From positions 1 to 64,000 of the forward strand of contig NZ_PGEM01000004.1 of the NCBI RefSeq assembly GCF_002934005.1: a DNA stretch of 64,000 nt, read 5' to 3'. The first letter of the stretch is position 1, and every line of letters starts with the position of its first letter. A program made the position numbers and the translations under genes. The DNA comes from Cuspidothrix issatschenkoi CHARLIE-1. GTDB lineage: Bacteria; Cyanobacteriota; Cyanobacteriia; Cyanobacteriales; Nostocaceae. Shown piece after piece: positions 1 through 8,496 of the stretch. The notes under the pieces were generated by a model. The model was given only the letters and a program-made list of their open reading frames with translations. It was not told the origin of the DNA and searched no databases.

Positions 1-24
1 CATAACAAGTACGGTAGAACCGAA

Positions 25-942
25 CTAATTAGCTTTGCCTAAAGCAATAGATATTGAACCACCCACAATTAAAAAAGCACCAATAATCCCTATTAAAGAA
101 ATATTTTCTGGAGGAATAAGATGGGGAAAAATCCCTGATATAATCCACACGGCAATTAAGGTAATAATTGGTGCTAAAGCTAATACAGCACTTACCTTTG
201 ATGCTGGCCAATGTTGTAAAGATTCCGCAAAAGCACCATAAGCAATGACTGTATTGAAAGCACAAAATAGCAAACTGGTAAAATGGAAACTGTCAATAGT
301 AAAAATTGTCTTAATTGTTGCTAAAGGTGTAAATAATAAAGCACAGCCTCCGTAAATAATCAACATGATGTTTTCGGAGGTTAAAGATTGTAATAGTTGC
401 TTTTGGGATAAGGCATAAGTTGCCCACGATATTGAGCCTAAAACAATTAAACCACTACCTAGTAAATACTGCCCTTGTGCTATAATTAAATTATCTAATT
501 GGGCGTGAAAAAATAATGCAAAACCCAATGTTAGTACAGCTACACCTAGCCATTGAGATAATGTATAGCGTTCGCGAAAAATGACTAATCCACCGCAGCT
601 TAATAACACACCAGCCAGTTGAATTATAACTTGAGCATTAGCCGCAGCCGTCAATTTTAAACCCTGCATAAACAGAAAATAATTACTAGCCAAACCAAGG
701 GTAGCAAATAGTAATAATTGCCAATTACTAGCGCGTAATTGTGCCAATGTTGGTAATTTTTGCTGAAAAAACAAATAAATTGCTAGTAAAATAAAGGAGA
801 TAAAAAAGCGAAACCAAACAACAGTATAAACATCTAATGTTTGTAGTATAATTGTCAAGGCTAGGGGTAAAATTCCCCATAAAAAAACCGTTACTGATGA
901 TAAACCTAGCCCTAACTGCCAACGCCCGGAACTTTGATGCAT
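25..942 (-). CDS. DMT-superfamily (EamA) permease
   Basis: An inner-membrane protein of 305 residues that reads as about ten hydrophobic helices arranged as two EamA repeats (roughly residues 10-140 and 155-297), the layout of the drug/metabolite transporter superfamily. The first helix begins near residue 12 (VTVFLWGILPLAL). Length is normal for the family. The substrate cannot be inferred from sequence; members export amino acids, nucleosides or other small metabolites. The ATG at 942 is used; I see no strong ribosome-binding site. It is monocistronic: the next gene on this strand starts beyond a 138-base gap. The family call is secure, the function is not. Confidence 0.88.
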   Translation of the reverse strand: MHQSSGRWQLGLGLSSVTVFLWGILPLALTIILQTLDVYTVVWFRFFISFILLAIYLFFQQKLPTLAQLRASNWQLLLFATLGLASNYFLFMQGLKLTAAANAQVIIQLAGVLLSCGGLVIFRERYTLSQWLGVAVLTLGFALFFHAQLDNLIIAQGQYLLGSGLIVLGSISWATYALSQKQLLQSLTSENIMLIIYGGCALLFTPLATIKTIFTIDSFHFTSLLFCAFNTVIAYGAFAESLQHWPASKVSAVLALAPIITLIAVWIISGIFPHLIPPENISLIGIIGAFLIVGGSISIALGKAN

Positions 943-1080
943 TTTTAATAAAAACTAAAGGGAACAAATCATTGCTGCATAACGACTTACTAGGAATACT
1001 TAATTACTTCTGACTGTTGGCTATAAGTCCGGGTAATATGAATAGGACTTACGCAACTAGCACAAGTGAACAGTCATTAC

Positions 1081-3207
1081 CTAAATATTTAATATTTGCG
1101 GGTTAGGAATGCCTGTTGATACAACAGTTGTGGAAGGAGTGGGCGGTTCTCCTAAAATGATTATGGAACAAGTGAGTTGTCTGGCTAATTGGGTGGTAAT
1201 ATCATGGGTAACTAATCCTTCCGATGTGGTGCGATTACGTATATAGGGAAAAATGACTAAATCATACAGTCGAGAAGCTTGTAAAATAGCTAAGGCAGTA
1301 TTTTCATGAATCATAATTTGTACTTCCGGTGGGTTGGAGAAATTTAATTGTGATAACCATTGGCAAAGATGCGATCGCCTGGTACTAATTTGATCAGCAT
1401 TACTATTTGCCATTCTTCTGGCTTCATTAATACACACATTTAACAAAGTGACTTGAGCTTGATTGACATTGGCCAGCATTTGGGCAAATTTAACTACCTC
1501 TATACTGGGTTCTAGAAGGTTTTCAATGGGTACAAGAATACGTTGAATTCTTTTTGGCGATTCTAACAATCTCGCTACTACGACTGGACAATGGGCAGAC
1601 CAAAGAACATTATCAATAACATTACCAAATAATCTCGCTCTTAAACCGTGGCGTTTACCCCAACCCATGATAATTAAATTGGCTTGTTGTTCCCGTGCCG
1701 CGCGACTAATGGCAGGTGCAAAAGCATCATCAATTCGTAATAATGGTTCTGCGGTTGCACCCAAGACTTGAGATTGTTTAATAGCTTTTGCAAGTAAACA
1801 TTGACTATGTTGATAAGCTTTTTCTAGTCTCTCATTGTACATTTGGGTGGTAGCATGAGCGATCGCTAAAGGGATAATTTTTCCCTGAGACTGACTGACT
1901 AATAAAGCGGCCATCTCAACTAAATACTGTTGAGTTTGGGGATTATAAACAGGAACAACAATCTTAAAATCTCCCAATTTTGAATGTTTTTCTCGCTCAG
2001 ATAAATCAAGATTTACACCTTGATTAACTACAATAGAAGTCAATCTTCCTGCTAAATGTCGGGTTAACCAAAGACCGAAAACAGATGTGATCAGAGTTAA
2101 CATAATAATATTACTAAACATAGCAGGGGAAAATAACCCAGCCCGATATCCCGTTAAAGTAATTGGTAACGTTATTCCTCCTAATGGGATAGACAATGAC
2201 CATACAGTTAGGGTTTCTGACCATTGGTACTGATATAAAAATTTCATGAGTAAGGCGACAATTAATTTAGAAGCGATCGCCTCCAAAAATATCAATCCTA
2301 ATAATTCAAGATTTTCGTGTTCCAGTAACGCATATATATCCAACATTCCCCCTAAATTCACAAAGAAAATGGGAATAAATAGCACACTACCGATAAATAC
2401 CAATTTTTCTTTTACAGGACTGGCTTTCACCACATCATTAACTGCTAAACCTGCTAAAAATACACCGACAATTTTTTCTATTCCCATCAATTGGGCAACT
2501 ATACCAGAGACAAATACAGCCAGTAGGACAAACAAAAACTGATAATTTTCTTTTTCTCCTACCCTGTGAAAAAATTCCTTACCTAACCAATCTATACCAA
2601 CTAAAATTACCATAATATAGATGATGATCCGTAGCAATATAGTCATTAGTTGAACGGAATTCATCACCTGACTAGAAAAATTAACTGTACTTAAAGATAA
2701 AATTACCAATACAGCTATATTGGTAACTAAAGTAGCTGCCATTGTCACATTGACAGATGAATTATTAATTACCCCCAAGCGGCTGATCATGGGATATGCT
2801 AAGGGACTATAAGCAGCAAGTAACGCCCCAACTAATACAGAATAATGTCCAGACCAACCGAAAATTTCGCCCCAGAATATTCCTAAACACAGAAATAAAC
2901 TGATAGTTAAACCACTAAAAATCAAAGCTGGAATTTTCTGATGTTGGAAAACCGAGAAATCAAACTCCAGTCCAGCAATAAACATTAAATAAGCTAGACC
3001 AATCTCCGCACCAAGATTAATCATTGGTAACGAGGACGGTAATAAGTGCCACCCCCATGAACCAAGGATGACCCCAGCCCCAACCAAGCCCACAAATGCC
3101 GGCAATCTCAGGCTTTCAAAGAGAATCGGTACAACTAAAATCACTAATAGTAAAATAGCCAAAGTAATAATTGATTCTAGAAAGATAGTTTTGTGAACTA
3201 CCCACAC
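1081..3207 (-). CDS. Cation:proton antiporter (CPA2/Kef-like) with C-terminal USP domains
   Basis: A 708-residue membrane protein. Residues about 10-400 carry a dozen hydrophobic helices of the Na+/H+ exchanger fold, including the typical N-terminal stretch with LRLPAFVGLVGAGVILG. The cytoplasmic half holds two universal-stress-protein-like segments, one from about 410 (FKIVVPVYNP) and one from about 556 (RILVPIENLLEPS). Cyanobacteria commonly carry this antiporter-USP fusion, thought to move Na+ or K+ against protons and to sense nucleotides through the USP part. The open reading frame starts with GTG at 3207, only a few bases from the right end of the tnpB element, so the insertion has probably replaced the native upstream region and perhaps the original start. 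Confidence 0.85.
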   Translation of the reverse strand: MWVVHKTIFLESIITLAILLLVILVVPILFESLRLPAFVGLVGAGVILGSWGWHLLPSSLPMINLGAEIGLAYLMFIAGLEFDFSVFQHQKIPALIFSGLTISLFLCLGIFWGEIFGWSGHYSVLVGALLAAYSPLAYPMISRLGVINNSSVNVTMAATLVTNIAVLVILSLSTVNFSSQVMNSVQLMTILLRIIIYIMVILVGIDWLGKEFFHRVGEKENYQFLFVLLAVFVSGIVAQLMGIEKIVGVFLAGLAVNDVVKASPVKEKLVFIGSVLFIPIFFVNLGGMLDIYALLEHENLELLGLIFLEAIASKLIVALLMKFLYQYQWSETLTVWSLSIPLGGITLPITLTGYRAGLFSPAMFSNIIMLTLITSVFGLWLTRHLAGRLTSIVVNQGVNLDLSEREKHSKLGDFKIVVPVYNPQTQQYLVEMAALLVSQSQGKIIPLAIAHATTQMYNERLEKAYQHSQCLLAKAIKQSQVLGATAEPLLRIDDAFAPAISRAAREQQANLIIMGWGKRHGLRARLFGNVIDNVLWSAHCPVVVARLLESPKRIQRILVPIENLLEPSIEVVKFAQMLANVNQAQVTLLNVCINEARRMANSNADQISTRRSHLCQWLSQLNFSNPPEVQIMIHENTALAILQASRLYDLVIFPYIRNRTTSEGLVTHDITTQLARQLTCSIIILGEPPTPSTTVVSTGIPNPQILNI

Positions 3208-3222
3208 TGACTTGGAGTACCA

Positions 3223-3400
3223 AGTACAGTGTTGGCTTCTGTACTCACGGGGGAGTGCCGCAACTTAGACTTTCGCCCAAGTTTTGGTCTTATCTCCCCT
3301 CCTACAGCACCAGACGGCTGAACCTTCCGCCTTTATCCCTTCGACTTCGCTCAGGGCAAGCATTCTGATACCCTCTGTCCTAATATTTATCGCTGCATTT
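3223..3400 (-). ncRNA. Putative omega RNA (reRNA) of the TnpB element
   Basis: By analogy with characterised TnpB systems, the guide RNA overlaps the 3' end of tnpB and runs through the right end of the element, with the guide taken from flanking DNA. Here the tnpB 3' end (from about 3400) and the 3265-3223 tail with the AGTACAG/CTGTACT hairpin would form the scaffold, and the guide would be read from the antiporter start region just below 3211. This is inferred from position and the hairpin only; limits are approximate. Confidence 0.35.
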
Positions 3401-4245
3401 CCATCTCTATCATGATGAGTACCACAATGAGGACAAGTCCATTCACGGACATCCAATGGCATATCACCAATTTGATAAAAACAATTAGAACAGAGTTGAG
3501 AACTGGGAAACCATCTATCAATCTCTACCAACTTTCCACCTTTGCGTTCTAGCTTATAGGCTAAAAAATTAGTAAATGTTCCCCATCCTGCATCAGACTT
3601 GGCAAGGTGCTTAGGGTTATCGTACTTAGAAACTTTTTCACCATCAGTAACAACAGCAAAATGTTTTAATCCTAAGTCAATACCATAAATCTTCCCTTGG
3701 GAAATAGTTTGATTTTTCCTTGTGTTCGGCAGAGTTGAAACACCTTCTACTTCCGTCGGGATAGATGCAAAATATTTACCTGATGGTGTTTTACTAATAG
3801 TGACAGTCTTAATTTTCCCCTCAATTGGTCTATGTATTTTGGCTTTAACTATCCCAATATTGCCAGGAAGTTTAACATTACCATCTACAACCTTGACGTT
3901 TTGAGGATACTGAATAGACTGTTTTCCATGTTTAGATTTGAACTTAGGAAACCCCGCACGTTTATCAAAAAAGTTTTTATACGCTGTAGTTAAATTTAGT
4001 GTTGCAGCCTGTAAAACTTGGCTATAGCAATCACCTAACCAAATAGTATCTTCTGCTTTTTTGAGAAGAGGAAGAAATGCGTTGAGTGCAGCACGGCTAA
4101 GTCCTTTACCCGTCTCTTTATAAGTCTCAATTGACTTATTTAGAGCATAATTCCACCACCATCTAGCACATCCAAAAGCTTGCGCTAGTTGTGTTTCTTG
4201 CTCTTTAGATGGGTATATACGAACTTGAACAGCCTTGTGTAGCAC
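3265..4245 (-). CDS. tnpB: TnpB, RNA-guided endonuclease of IS605-type element
   Basis: A 326-residue OrfB/TnpB protein. The N-terminal helix-turn-helix region (about 1-50) carries the usual QETQLAQAFGCARWWWN motif. The three RuvC acidic residues look intact: Asp in YGIDLGLKHFAVV (about 187), Glu in KLVEIDRWFPSS (about 238) and Asp in HHDRDGNAAINI (about 281). A zinc finger CSNC...CPHC lies between the last two. The start is GTG preceded by a very strong Shine-Dalgarno (AAGGAGGTGA, 4251-4260 read on the minus strand). After the third RuvC block the usual C-terminus is replaced by RMLALSEVEGIKAEGS, encoded by a dispersed DNA repeat (see separate entry). TnpB proteins are RNA-guided nucleases that help retain the element. 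Activity is plausible but the altered tail is a caveat. Confidence 0.9.
   Translation of the reverse strand: MLHKAVQVRIYPSKEQETQLAQAFGCARWWWNYALNKSIETYKETGKGLSRAALNAFLPLLKKAEDTIWLGDCYSQVLQAATLNLTTAYKNFFDKRAGFPKFKSKHGKQSIQYPQNVKVVDGNVKLPGNIGIVKAKIHRPIEGKIKTVTISKTPSGKYFASIPTEVEGVSTLPNTRKNQTISQGKIYGIDLGLKHFAVVTDGEKVSKYDNPKHLAKSDAGWGTFTNFLAYKLERKGGKLVEIDRWFPSSQLCSNCFYQIGDMPLDVREWTCPHCGTHHDRDGNAAINIRTEGIRMLALSEVEGIKAEGSAVWCCRRGDKTKTWAKV
3335..3361. repeat. Dispersed quasi-palindromic repeat inside tnpB
   Basis: The stretch CCCTTCGACTTCGCTCAGGG is a quasi-palindrome that I recognise from many cyanobacterial genomes as a short dispersed intergenic repeat. Here it lies in frame inside tnpB and encodes LALSEVEG, replacing part of the family's normal C-terminus. 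Confidence 0.6.
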
Positions 4246-4250
4246 TCAAA

Positions 4251-4260
4251 TCACCTCCTT
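4251..4260 (-). promoter_or_regulatory. Strong Shine-Dalgarno of tnpB
   Basis: Read on the minus strand the sequence is AAGGAGGTGA, near-perfectly complementary to the 16S rRNA tail and about six bases before the GTG start at 4245. It fixes the tnpB start codon. Confidence 0.75.
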
Positions 4261-4617
4261 GATAAATTTATTTTAGCATGATATATTATTTTTGACAAGG
4301 GCGTAATACATAATATTAGAAAAACCTCAAATGTTCTTTGCTCTTACTCGGCTATGCCTCGTATTGATTGAGAACGATTTCGGTTTTTCCCGCCTTATAT
4401 CCCGCCACTGATTAGGAGTACCAAATTCAGTGGGGGACTTACGGCGTAGTAGTTAAAAATAAAACTCTTGTGGGGTGGGCAGGATGCCCGCCATCATAGT
4501 ACATACTATTTTACCACCAAAGCCGTCCTACAAGGACGGGTAACTTTAAACCCATGTTTCCGTAGTAGGACTTAGGCAAGATATACAACAGAACTCAGGA
4601 GTTAGAAGTAAAACTAG

Positions 4618-4668
4618 CTTTGTGTATAGGTTTCAATTTAGATTCTGTACCTCATGGATCTGCAATCT
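4618..4668 (+). repeat. 51-base dispersed repeat, copy A
   Basis: This segment, starting CTTTGTGTATAGGTTTC and ending GGATCTGCAATCT, is found with essentially the same sequence in inverse orientation at 27758-27808. Both copies are intergenic. No coding sense or terminal inverted repeat is evident. Confidence 0.75.
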
Positions 4669-4764
4669 CCTGTAACTGAAACTCTGATGATTTCCTAAGG
4701 GTAATTCATGAATTACCCTCACTTTCGTTCTGTTTTGCGTAAGTTCTGGGTAGTTCTTAATGGT

Positions 4765-5370
4765 TCATTGTTTTGGTGTAGGTGTAGCTGTAGGTGTGGC
4801 TGTAGGTGTGGCTGTAGGTGTAGCTGTAGGTGTGACTGTAGGTTTAGCTGTAGGTGTAGCTGTGGGTTTAGGACTAGGCTTAGTTACTGGTTTAGTAATG
4901 ATGTTTTTAACTTCTTCATTTAGTTTTTGACGAAGTTTTAAGTTAGCAATACCAGTTTCTGGCATCTGATGTTTTTTCTGATACTCCTTAACTACCTCTT
5001 CCATCCGAGAACTGTAAAATTGATCGCCGGGAAGTGCTGGCTTTGGCTTGAGTGCAGTATTCAAATTACTTTGCAGAATTTGCACAATCATAGCAGCGTG
5101 TTCTTGGGTTTGTGGGCCAGCTTTGCCATCTACTTTGAGTTTGTAACCTGTCTGAAATTCAGTAATTGCCTTTTTAGCTTCCTCATCAGTGAGAGGATCT
5201 TTTGTTACCTTGATGGTATAGCCTAAACCCCGCAATACAGAACGAAATTCCTCAGGCTGATAGTTACGCTGACGGGCAGCAAGACCTATATCAGAACTAA
5301 CAACACTCACTGCCACTAAACAGCTTAAAGCGATACTGACTTTAGATTTATCGAAACTACACCACATCAT
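4765..5370 (-). CDS. Secreted peptidoglycan-binding-like protein with Thr/Pro repeat tail
   Basis: A 201-residue protein with an N-terminal signal peptide (hydrophobic core about 11-31, ending near DIGLAARQ). Residues about 35-100 resemble a peptidoglycan-binding type 1 domain (FRSVLRGLGY...ITEFQTGYKLKVDGKAGPQTQ), and a second, weaker copy with VKEYQKKHQMPETG...LRQKLNEEV occupies about 110-155. The C-terminus (165-201) is low complexity, alternating Thr, Pro and Ala in a TPTA pattern encoded by a 12-base DNA tandem repeat. The likely location is the periplasm or cell wall. The number of tail repeats probably varies between strains. Function beyond wall binding is unknown. Confidence 0.75.
   Translation of the reverse strand: MMWCSFDKSKVSIALSCLVAVSVVSSDIGLAARQRNYQPEEFRSVLRGLGYTIKVTKDPLTDEEAKKAITEFQTGYKLKVDGKAGPQTQEHAAMIVQILQSNLNTALKPKPALPGDQFYSSRMEEVVKEYQKKHQMPETGIANLKLRQKLNEEVKNIITKPVTKPSPKPTATPTAKPTVTPTATPTATPTATPTATPTPKQ
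4782..4866 (-). repeat. 12-base tandem repeat encoding a Thr-Pro tail
   Basis: About seven imperfect copies of the 12-mer GTAGGTGTAGCT lie in the 3' end of the peptidoglycan-binding protein gene and encode its alternating PTAT tail. Unit variants differ by single transitions (GTGGCT, GTGACT, TTTAGCT). Confidence 0.85.
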
Positions 5371-5460
5371 AGAAACTCCTATTGATCAAAATTCAGCAAC
5401 ATAACAGAATCATAATAGGATTTATGCCAGTGTCACCGGGAATTTTAGATTTTAGATTAG

Positions 5461-5548
5461 ACATCTGGTAAAAATTATCGTACGGACAATTCATGAATTG
5501 TCCCTAGAAGGGTTTGGTGGTTATGCACATTTAATTACCACCAGATAT
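5461..5548 (+). repeat. 88-base MITE-like element, copy 1
   Basis: Begins ACATCTGGTAAAAATTATCG and ends in TTACCACCAGATAT, so the ends are inverted repeats of about nine bases. The middle carries the near-palindrome GGACAATTCATGAATTGTCC. A full second copy is at 44157-44244 and a decayed inverted copy at about 17643-17724. The sequences just outside both ends of this copy contain TAGATTTTAGATTA, which may be a target-site duplication. Confidence 0.8.
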
Positions 5549-6096
5549 CCATTCTAGATTTTAGATTAAAAAAAGGGAACTTTTTCCCCCTGACTTATCC
5601 CAAGGACAATTTTAAACACAAATCTACTTACACTTTAGGGTGGAGTCAATCCAATGACCCCACGTTAATCTACTGTGTGCAAATTTCATGTTTATTTGTA
5701 ACTGCCCAGTGAAATACAATTAATTATTCTATTGCGTAGTATTACGTAGAAAATTCCAGAAATATAAGAGAACAGAAGGCATATAAATAAAAATAATAGC
5801 ATCGAAAACATTGACAATTATGAGCTATTTTAGGTTTTCCAGCACCTATAAGGAAATTTCATGGTTAATTAGTTAAATTCGGTACAATCTCGGTTTAATA
5901 TTGAATCGCTAATTGTATATTTTAATTCTAGAAGCGTTGTTTAATCAAATACGAAGCGCACTTAATATAAGTTAACCAAAAAGATCATTCAAAAATAAGG
6001 TTTTGCCAATTTCTGACTCAAAATTCAGGAAACTGATCTTACCTCTGTTACAAAGCAATTACAAACCTAATCTACCTATTGAAAATTCACAATCTT
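5549..6096. other. Non-coding region upstream of sigF
   Basis: About 550 bases, AT-rich, with stop codons in all frames and no recognised RNA. It must contain the sigF promoter, but I cannot point to a specific -35/-10 pair with confidence. Confidence 0.5.
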
Positions 6097-6873
6097 ATGT
6101 CTACAACTACTACCACCGAGCTAAAACACGAAATTTCAAAGTTATTGCGGGATTACCAGCTATCCCGATCTGAAAAAATTCGTAATCAACTGGTACAACT
6201 AAATTTTGGTTTGGTGAGAAAGGAAGCTCACTATTGGATTCATCAATGCCGTGAAAGCTATGAGGATCTACTTCAAATAGGCTGTATGGGTTTAATTAGG
6301 GCTATTGAGAAGTTTGAACTATCCAAAGGAAATGCTTTTAGTTCCTATGCGATGCCCTATATTCGTGGTGAGATTCAACACTATTTGCGAGATAAAGGTG
6401 TAACCATCAGAATACCAAGACGTTGGTTAGCGCTGCAACAACAAGCTGTAGGCATTTCCCGTTCCCTCCGCGAGCAATATGATCGCCAACCTACAGATAG
6501 AGAATTAGCTGCTGGATTAGAAATTTCTCTGAGTGAATGGCAAGAAATTAAATTAGCATGGATTAACCGCGCCCCTTTGAGTCTGGATGTACCTATCCAA
6601 GACGGAGAAGAAGGTGCTACTTGTTTAGCTGAATTAGTTCCAGATCAAAACTATCGTAGTTTCCAACTAGCACAAGAAGACCAAATTCGCTTGCAACAAG
6701 CTTTAGTTCAACTAGAACAAAGAACTCGTGAAGTTGTAGAGTGCGTATTTTTGCAAGATTTAACCCAAAAACAAGTCGCAGAATATTTAGGAATTAGTGT
6801 AGTGACAGTTTCCAGACGAGTAAAAAAGGGATTGGACTTGTTAAAAAATATCATGAGCGTATCCGAAGATTAG
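6097..6873 (+). CDS. sigF: Group 3 RNA polymerase sigma factor, SigF type
   Basis: A 258-residue alternative sigma factor of the sigma-B/F/G type. Region 2 (about 20-95) includes YEDLLQIGCMGLIRAIEKF and the promoter-melting segment FSSYAMPYIRGEIQHYLRDK. Region 3 follows with RIPRRWLALQQ, and region 4 (about 200-252) has LTQKQVAEYLGISVVTVSRRVKKGL, a clear helix-turn-helix. The frame can be opened six codons upstream at a TTG (6079), but the ATG at 6097 (MSTTTTTEL) is the natural start. Cyanobacterial SigF directs type IV pilus and motility genes; family assignment is good, the regulon is from literature on relatives. The downstream lipoprotein has PilP-like features, which would fit a pilus connection. 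Confidence 0.82.
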   Translation: MSTTTTTELKHEISKLLRDYQLSRSEKIRNQLVQLNFGLVRKEAHYWIHQCRESYEDLLQIGCMGLIRAIEKFELSKGNAFSSYAMPYIRGEIQHYLRDKGVTIRIPRRWLALQQQAVGISRSLREQYDRQPTDRELAAGLEISLSEWQEIKLAWINRAPLSLDVPIQDGEEGATCLAELVPDQNYRSFQLAQEDQIRLQQALVQLEQRTREVVECVFLQDLTQKQVAEYLGISVVTVSRRVKKGLDLLKNIMSVSED

Positions 6874-6978
6874 TATAGCGGTATGCACTTGAATGAAATA
6901 CAGAATTTACCTAAAAAACTATACACCAAAGAACTTTCAACTCTGTTCCCAGTTAAGAGTTCCCTGTTCCCTGCTATA
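6874..6978 (+). repeat. MITE-like element with TATAGC ends, copy A
   Basis: Starts TATAGCGGTATGCACTTGAA, ends CCCTGCTATA, so the termini are inverted TATAGC/GCTATA. A second copy is at 20542-20625; the two agree at almost every position over the first 70 bases, and this copy has about 20 extra bases of GTTCCC-rich sequence near the 3' end. It abuts the sigF stop codon directly. Confidence 0.8.
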
Positions 6979-7126
6979 TCAATATTTTAGGTTGCCAGTA
7001 TTAAACTTCCGAAATATCAAAATTTAGGTTATAAAGAGAACAGACTAAGCCTGTGATTTCAAACATGGCACTGTCAACAACCGTACTTTTATAAACAAGC
7101 TTTCCTATAGCTTTTGAGAGCAGCTA

Positions 7127-7951
7127 ATGGGTAAAAATCTACGTATTATAGCCGGAGCTATTTTAACAACTTTGGTAATCACTGGATGTACATCCGGCGA
7201 ATCGCCAACAGCTAGTAATACTGCAACTCCTAGTTTGCAACCAACACCCCAGCAGACAGGAAAGCCACAATCTTTTAATGATCCTGTAGTATCTGCTACA
7301 CTAGCACCACAACCTCCTGCGGCTGGTTTGATTCAACCAACTAACAGCCAAGAGCGTTTAATTGTGCTTCAAAAAGGGCGCACAGATCCCTTTGGACAAC
7401 TTATTGAACCAATGGGACAAACAAATATTAAACAACCCTTGGACAAAATAAAAGTTCCTCAATTGCCTCCCTTACCTATTACACTTCAACCGCAGGTAAA
7501 AGATCCCCTGGGGATTAAACCATCAGCAAATCCATTACCGAAAAACACACTTCAAATAGCAAAAGTACCCAAAATACAGTCTGTAGTACCCAAGATTTTA
7601 CCGCAAACTCTTTCCTCTCCCAAACTGAAAAACGTATTACCACCTCCACCCCAACCAGAAGCAGCTAAAGCTGTGATTGTCAGTGGGGTTGTTTTAATTG
7701 GTAAAGTCCCCCAGGCAATTATAAAAGTCCCAGAAGAATCAACTAGCAGATATGTACAGCCAGGACAAAGATTGGTGGATGGGGTTTTAGTCAAAAGAAT
7801 TGAAATGACTCAAAGTGGTAATCCTACAGTCATTTTGGAACAATACGGAATTGAAGTCGCTAAACAAGTAGGAGAACAACCTGCTACTAAAGAAGGCCAA
7901 CCATCAGCTACACTTTCGGTAAATGAAACTAATTCTATGGGAGCTTCATAG
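7127..7951 (+). CDS. Proline-rich lipoprotein with PilP/GspC-like C-terminal domain
   Basis: A 274-residue predicted lipoprotein: the signal segment ILTTLVITGC gives a lipobox with Cys21. Residues about 25-175 are low complexity and rich in Pro, Gln, Lys and Leu. Residues about 180-245 form a compact beta-rich stretch (VSGVVLIGKVPQAIIKVPEES, then YVQPGQRLVDGVLVKRIE and VILEQYGIEV) that resembles the PilP/GspC homology region, in which a short loop-out beta domain contacts the secretin. This is my reading of pattern, not a proven match. It follows sigF by 250 bases and is followed after two bases by a small conserved ORF, so the two probably form a transcription unit. Confidence 0.6.
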   Translation: MGKNLRIIAGAILTTLVITGCTSGESPTASNTATPSLQPTPQQTGKPQSFNDPVVSATLAPQPPAAGLIQPTNSQERLIVLQKGRTDPFGQLIEPMGQTNIKQPLDKIKVPQLPPLPITLQPQVKDPLGIKPSANPLPKNTLQIAKVPKIQSVVPKILPQTLSSPKLKNVLPPPPQPEAAKAVIVSGVVLIGKVPQAIIKVPEESTSRYVQPGQRLVDGVLVKRIEMTQSGNPTVILEQYGIEVAKQVGEQPATKEGQPSATLSVNETNSMGAS

Positions 7952-7953
7952 AT

Positions 7954-8202
7954 ATGGAGACTCAGGAGCAAATAGAATTTCCTAGTGTGCCTTTGGCTGT
8001 ATATCGAGAGATAGCCGCACATCTACGTCAATTGTTAGGGGTAGAAGTGGGATTAATACCCCAAACATCCTCAGAATTTGATTACAACCAAAGCCAAATT
8101 GCTGGCTTGTCGATTTCTTGGCAATCTCATCCTGACGAAAAAACCAGGGAAACGTTTAACCAGATAGTTGCTTATTATCGAAACCGTTATATTCTGGGAT
8201 AA
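7954..8202 (+). CDS. Small conserved cyanobacterial hypothetical (82 aa)
   Basis: An 82-residue soluble protein with no signal peptide or membrane segment. It starts at an ATG two bases after the lipoprotein stop, so translational coupling is likely. It has an amphipathic N-terminal helix (PLAVYREIAAHLRQLLGV) and a second half with SISWQSHPDEKTRETFNQIVAYY. I do not recognise a named domain. Its value lies in the tight linkage to the PilP-like lipoprotein. Confidence 0.7.
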   Translation: METQEQIEFPSVPLAVYREIAAHLRQLLGVEVGLIPQTSSEFDYNQSQIAGLSISWQSHPDEKTRETFNQIVAYYRNRYILG

Positions 8203-8309
8203 CAAAGCAAAATAGGGGGATTCTCCTCCCCTCTCCTAATTTGTTATTCTTTTAGGAATTTTCCTTATAAATAAAGCGAGTTCGACGAAAATAATTTAAC
8301 CCCTCTGGT

Positions 8310-8412
8310 AAACCTCTCCCCGCAACGGGGAGAGGCTTAAAATCCTAATTTTTTATTAGTAATGAGAGGTTACAATGCCCCTCTCCGCGTCGGAGAGAGG
8401 CTGGGGTGAGGT
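8310..8412. repeat. Palindromic repeat pair (CCTCTCC family)
   Basis: Two hairpins in tandem: CCTCTCCCCGCAACGGGGAGAGG near 8312-8334 (stem CCTCTCCCCG-type, loop CAAC region) and CCCTCTCCGCGTCGGAGAGAGG near 8380-8401. Such GC-rich palindromes are typical dispersed repeats of Nostocales and may act as terminators for the gene pair upstream. Confidence 0.6.
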
Positions 8413-8496
8413 TCATCGAACTCAGGTTAAAATATATATTTAATGTGACACTTGCGTAAGTCCTATAGCTGCTATTTGGTTTAAGCGTTACTGATA

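Larger units (their letters stand above)
3211..4440 (-). mobile_element. IS200/IS605-type element carrying only tnpB (IS1341-like)
   Basis: Approximate limits of a single-gene element around tnpB. Subterminal hairpins lie on both sides of the gene: AGTACAG (3223-3229) with CTGTACT (3239-3245) downstream, and CCACTGA (4405-4411) with TCAGTGG (4427-4433) upstream. The decamer GGAGTACCAA occurs at both ends (3214-3223 and 4415-4424). Imperfect hairpins rather than terminal inverted repeats, and no target duplication, are as expected for IS605-family single-strand transposition. No tnpA (Y1 transposase) is present, so movement would need a transposase in trans. The exact cleavage sites are not determined. 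Confidence 0.7.
4246..4764. other. Non-coding stretch: left end of the tnpB element and repeat fragments
   Basis: No convincing gene. It holds the left-end hairpin of the tnpB element (4405-4433), a hairpin built on GGGCAGGATGCCC near 4475-4495, a second hairpin CCGTCC-tacaa-GGACGG near 4524-4540, and the first copy of a 51-base repeat (4618-4668). Confidence 0.6.

Noticed and set aside
4782-4866. CRISPR array
   Set aside because: Direct tandem 12-mers inside a coding frame with no spacers; the GGGAATA array at 33856-33951 is rejected for the same reason. No CRISPR array or cas gene seen in the window.
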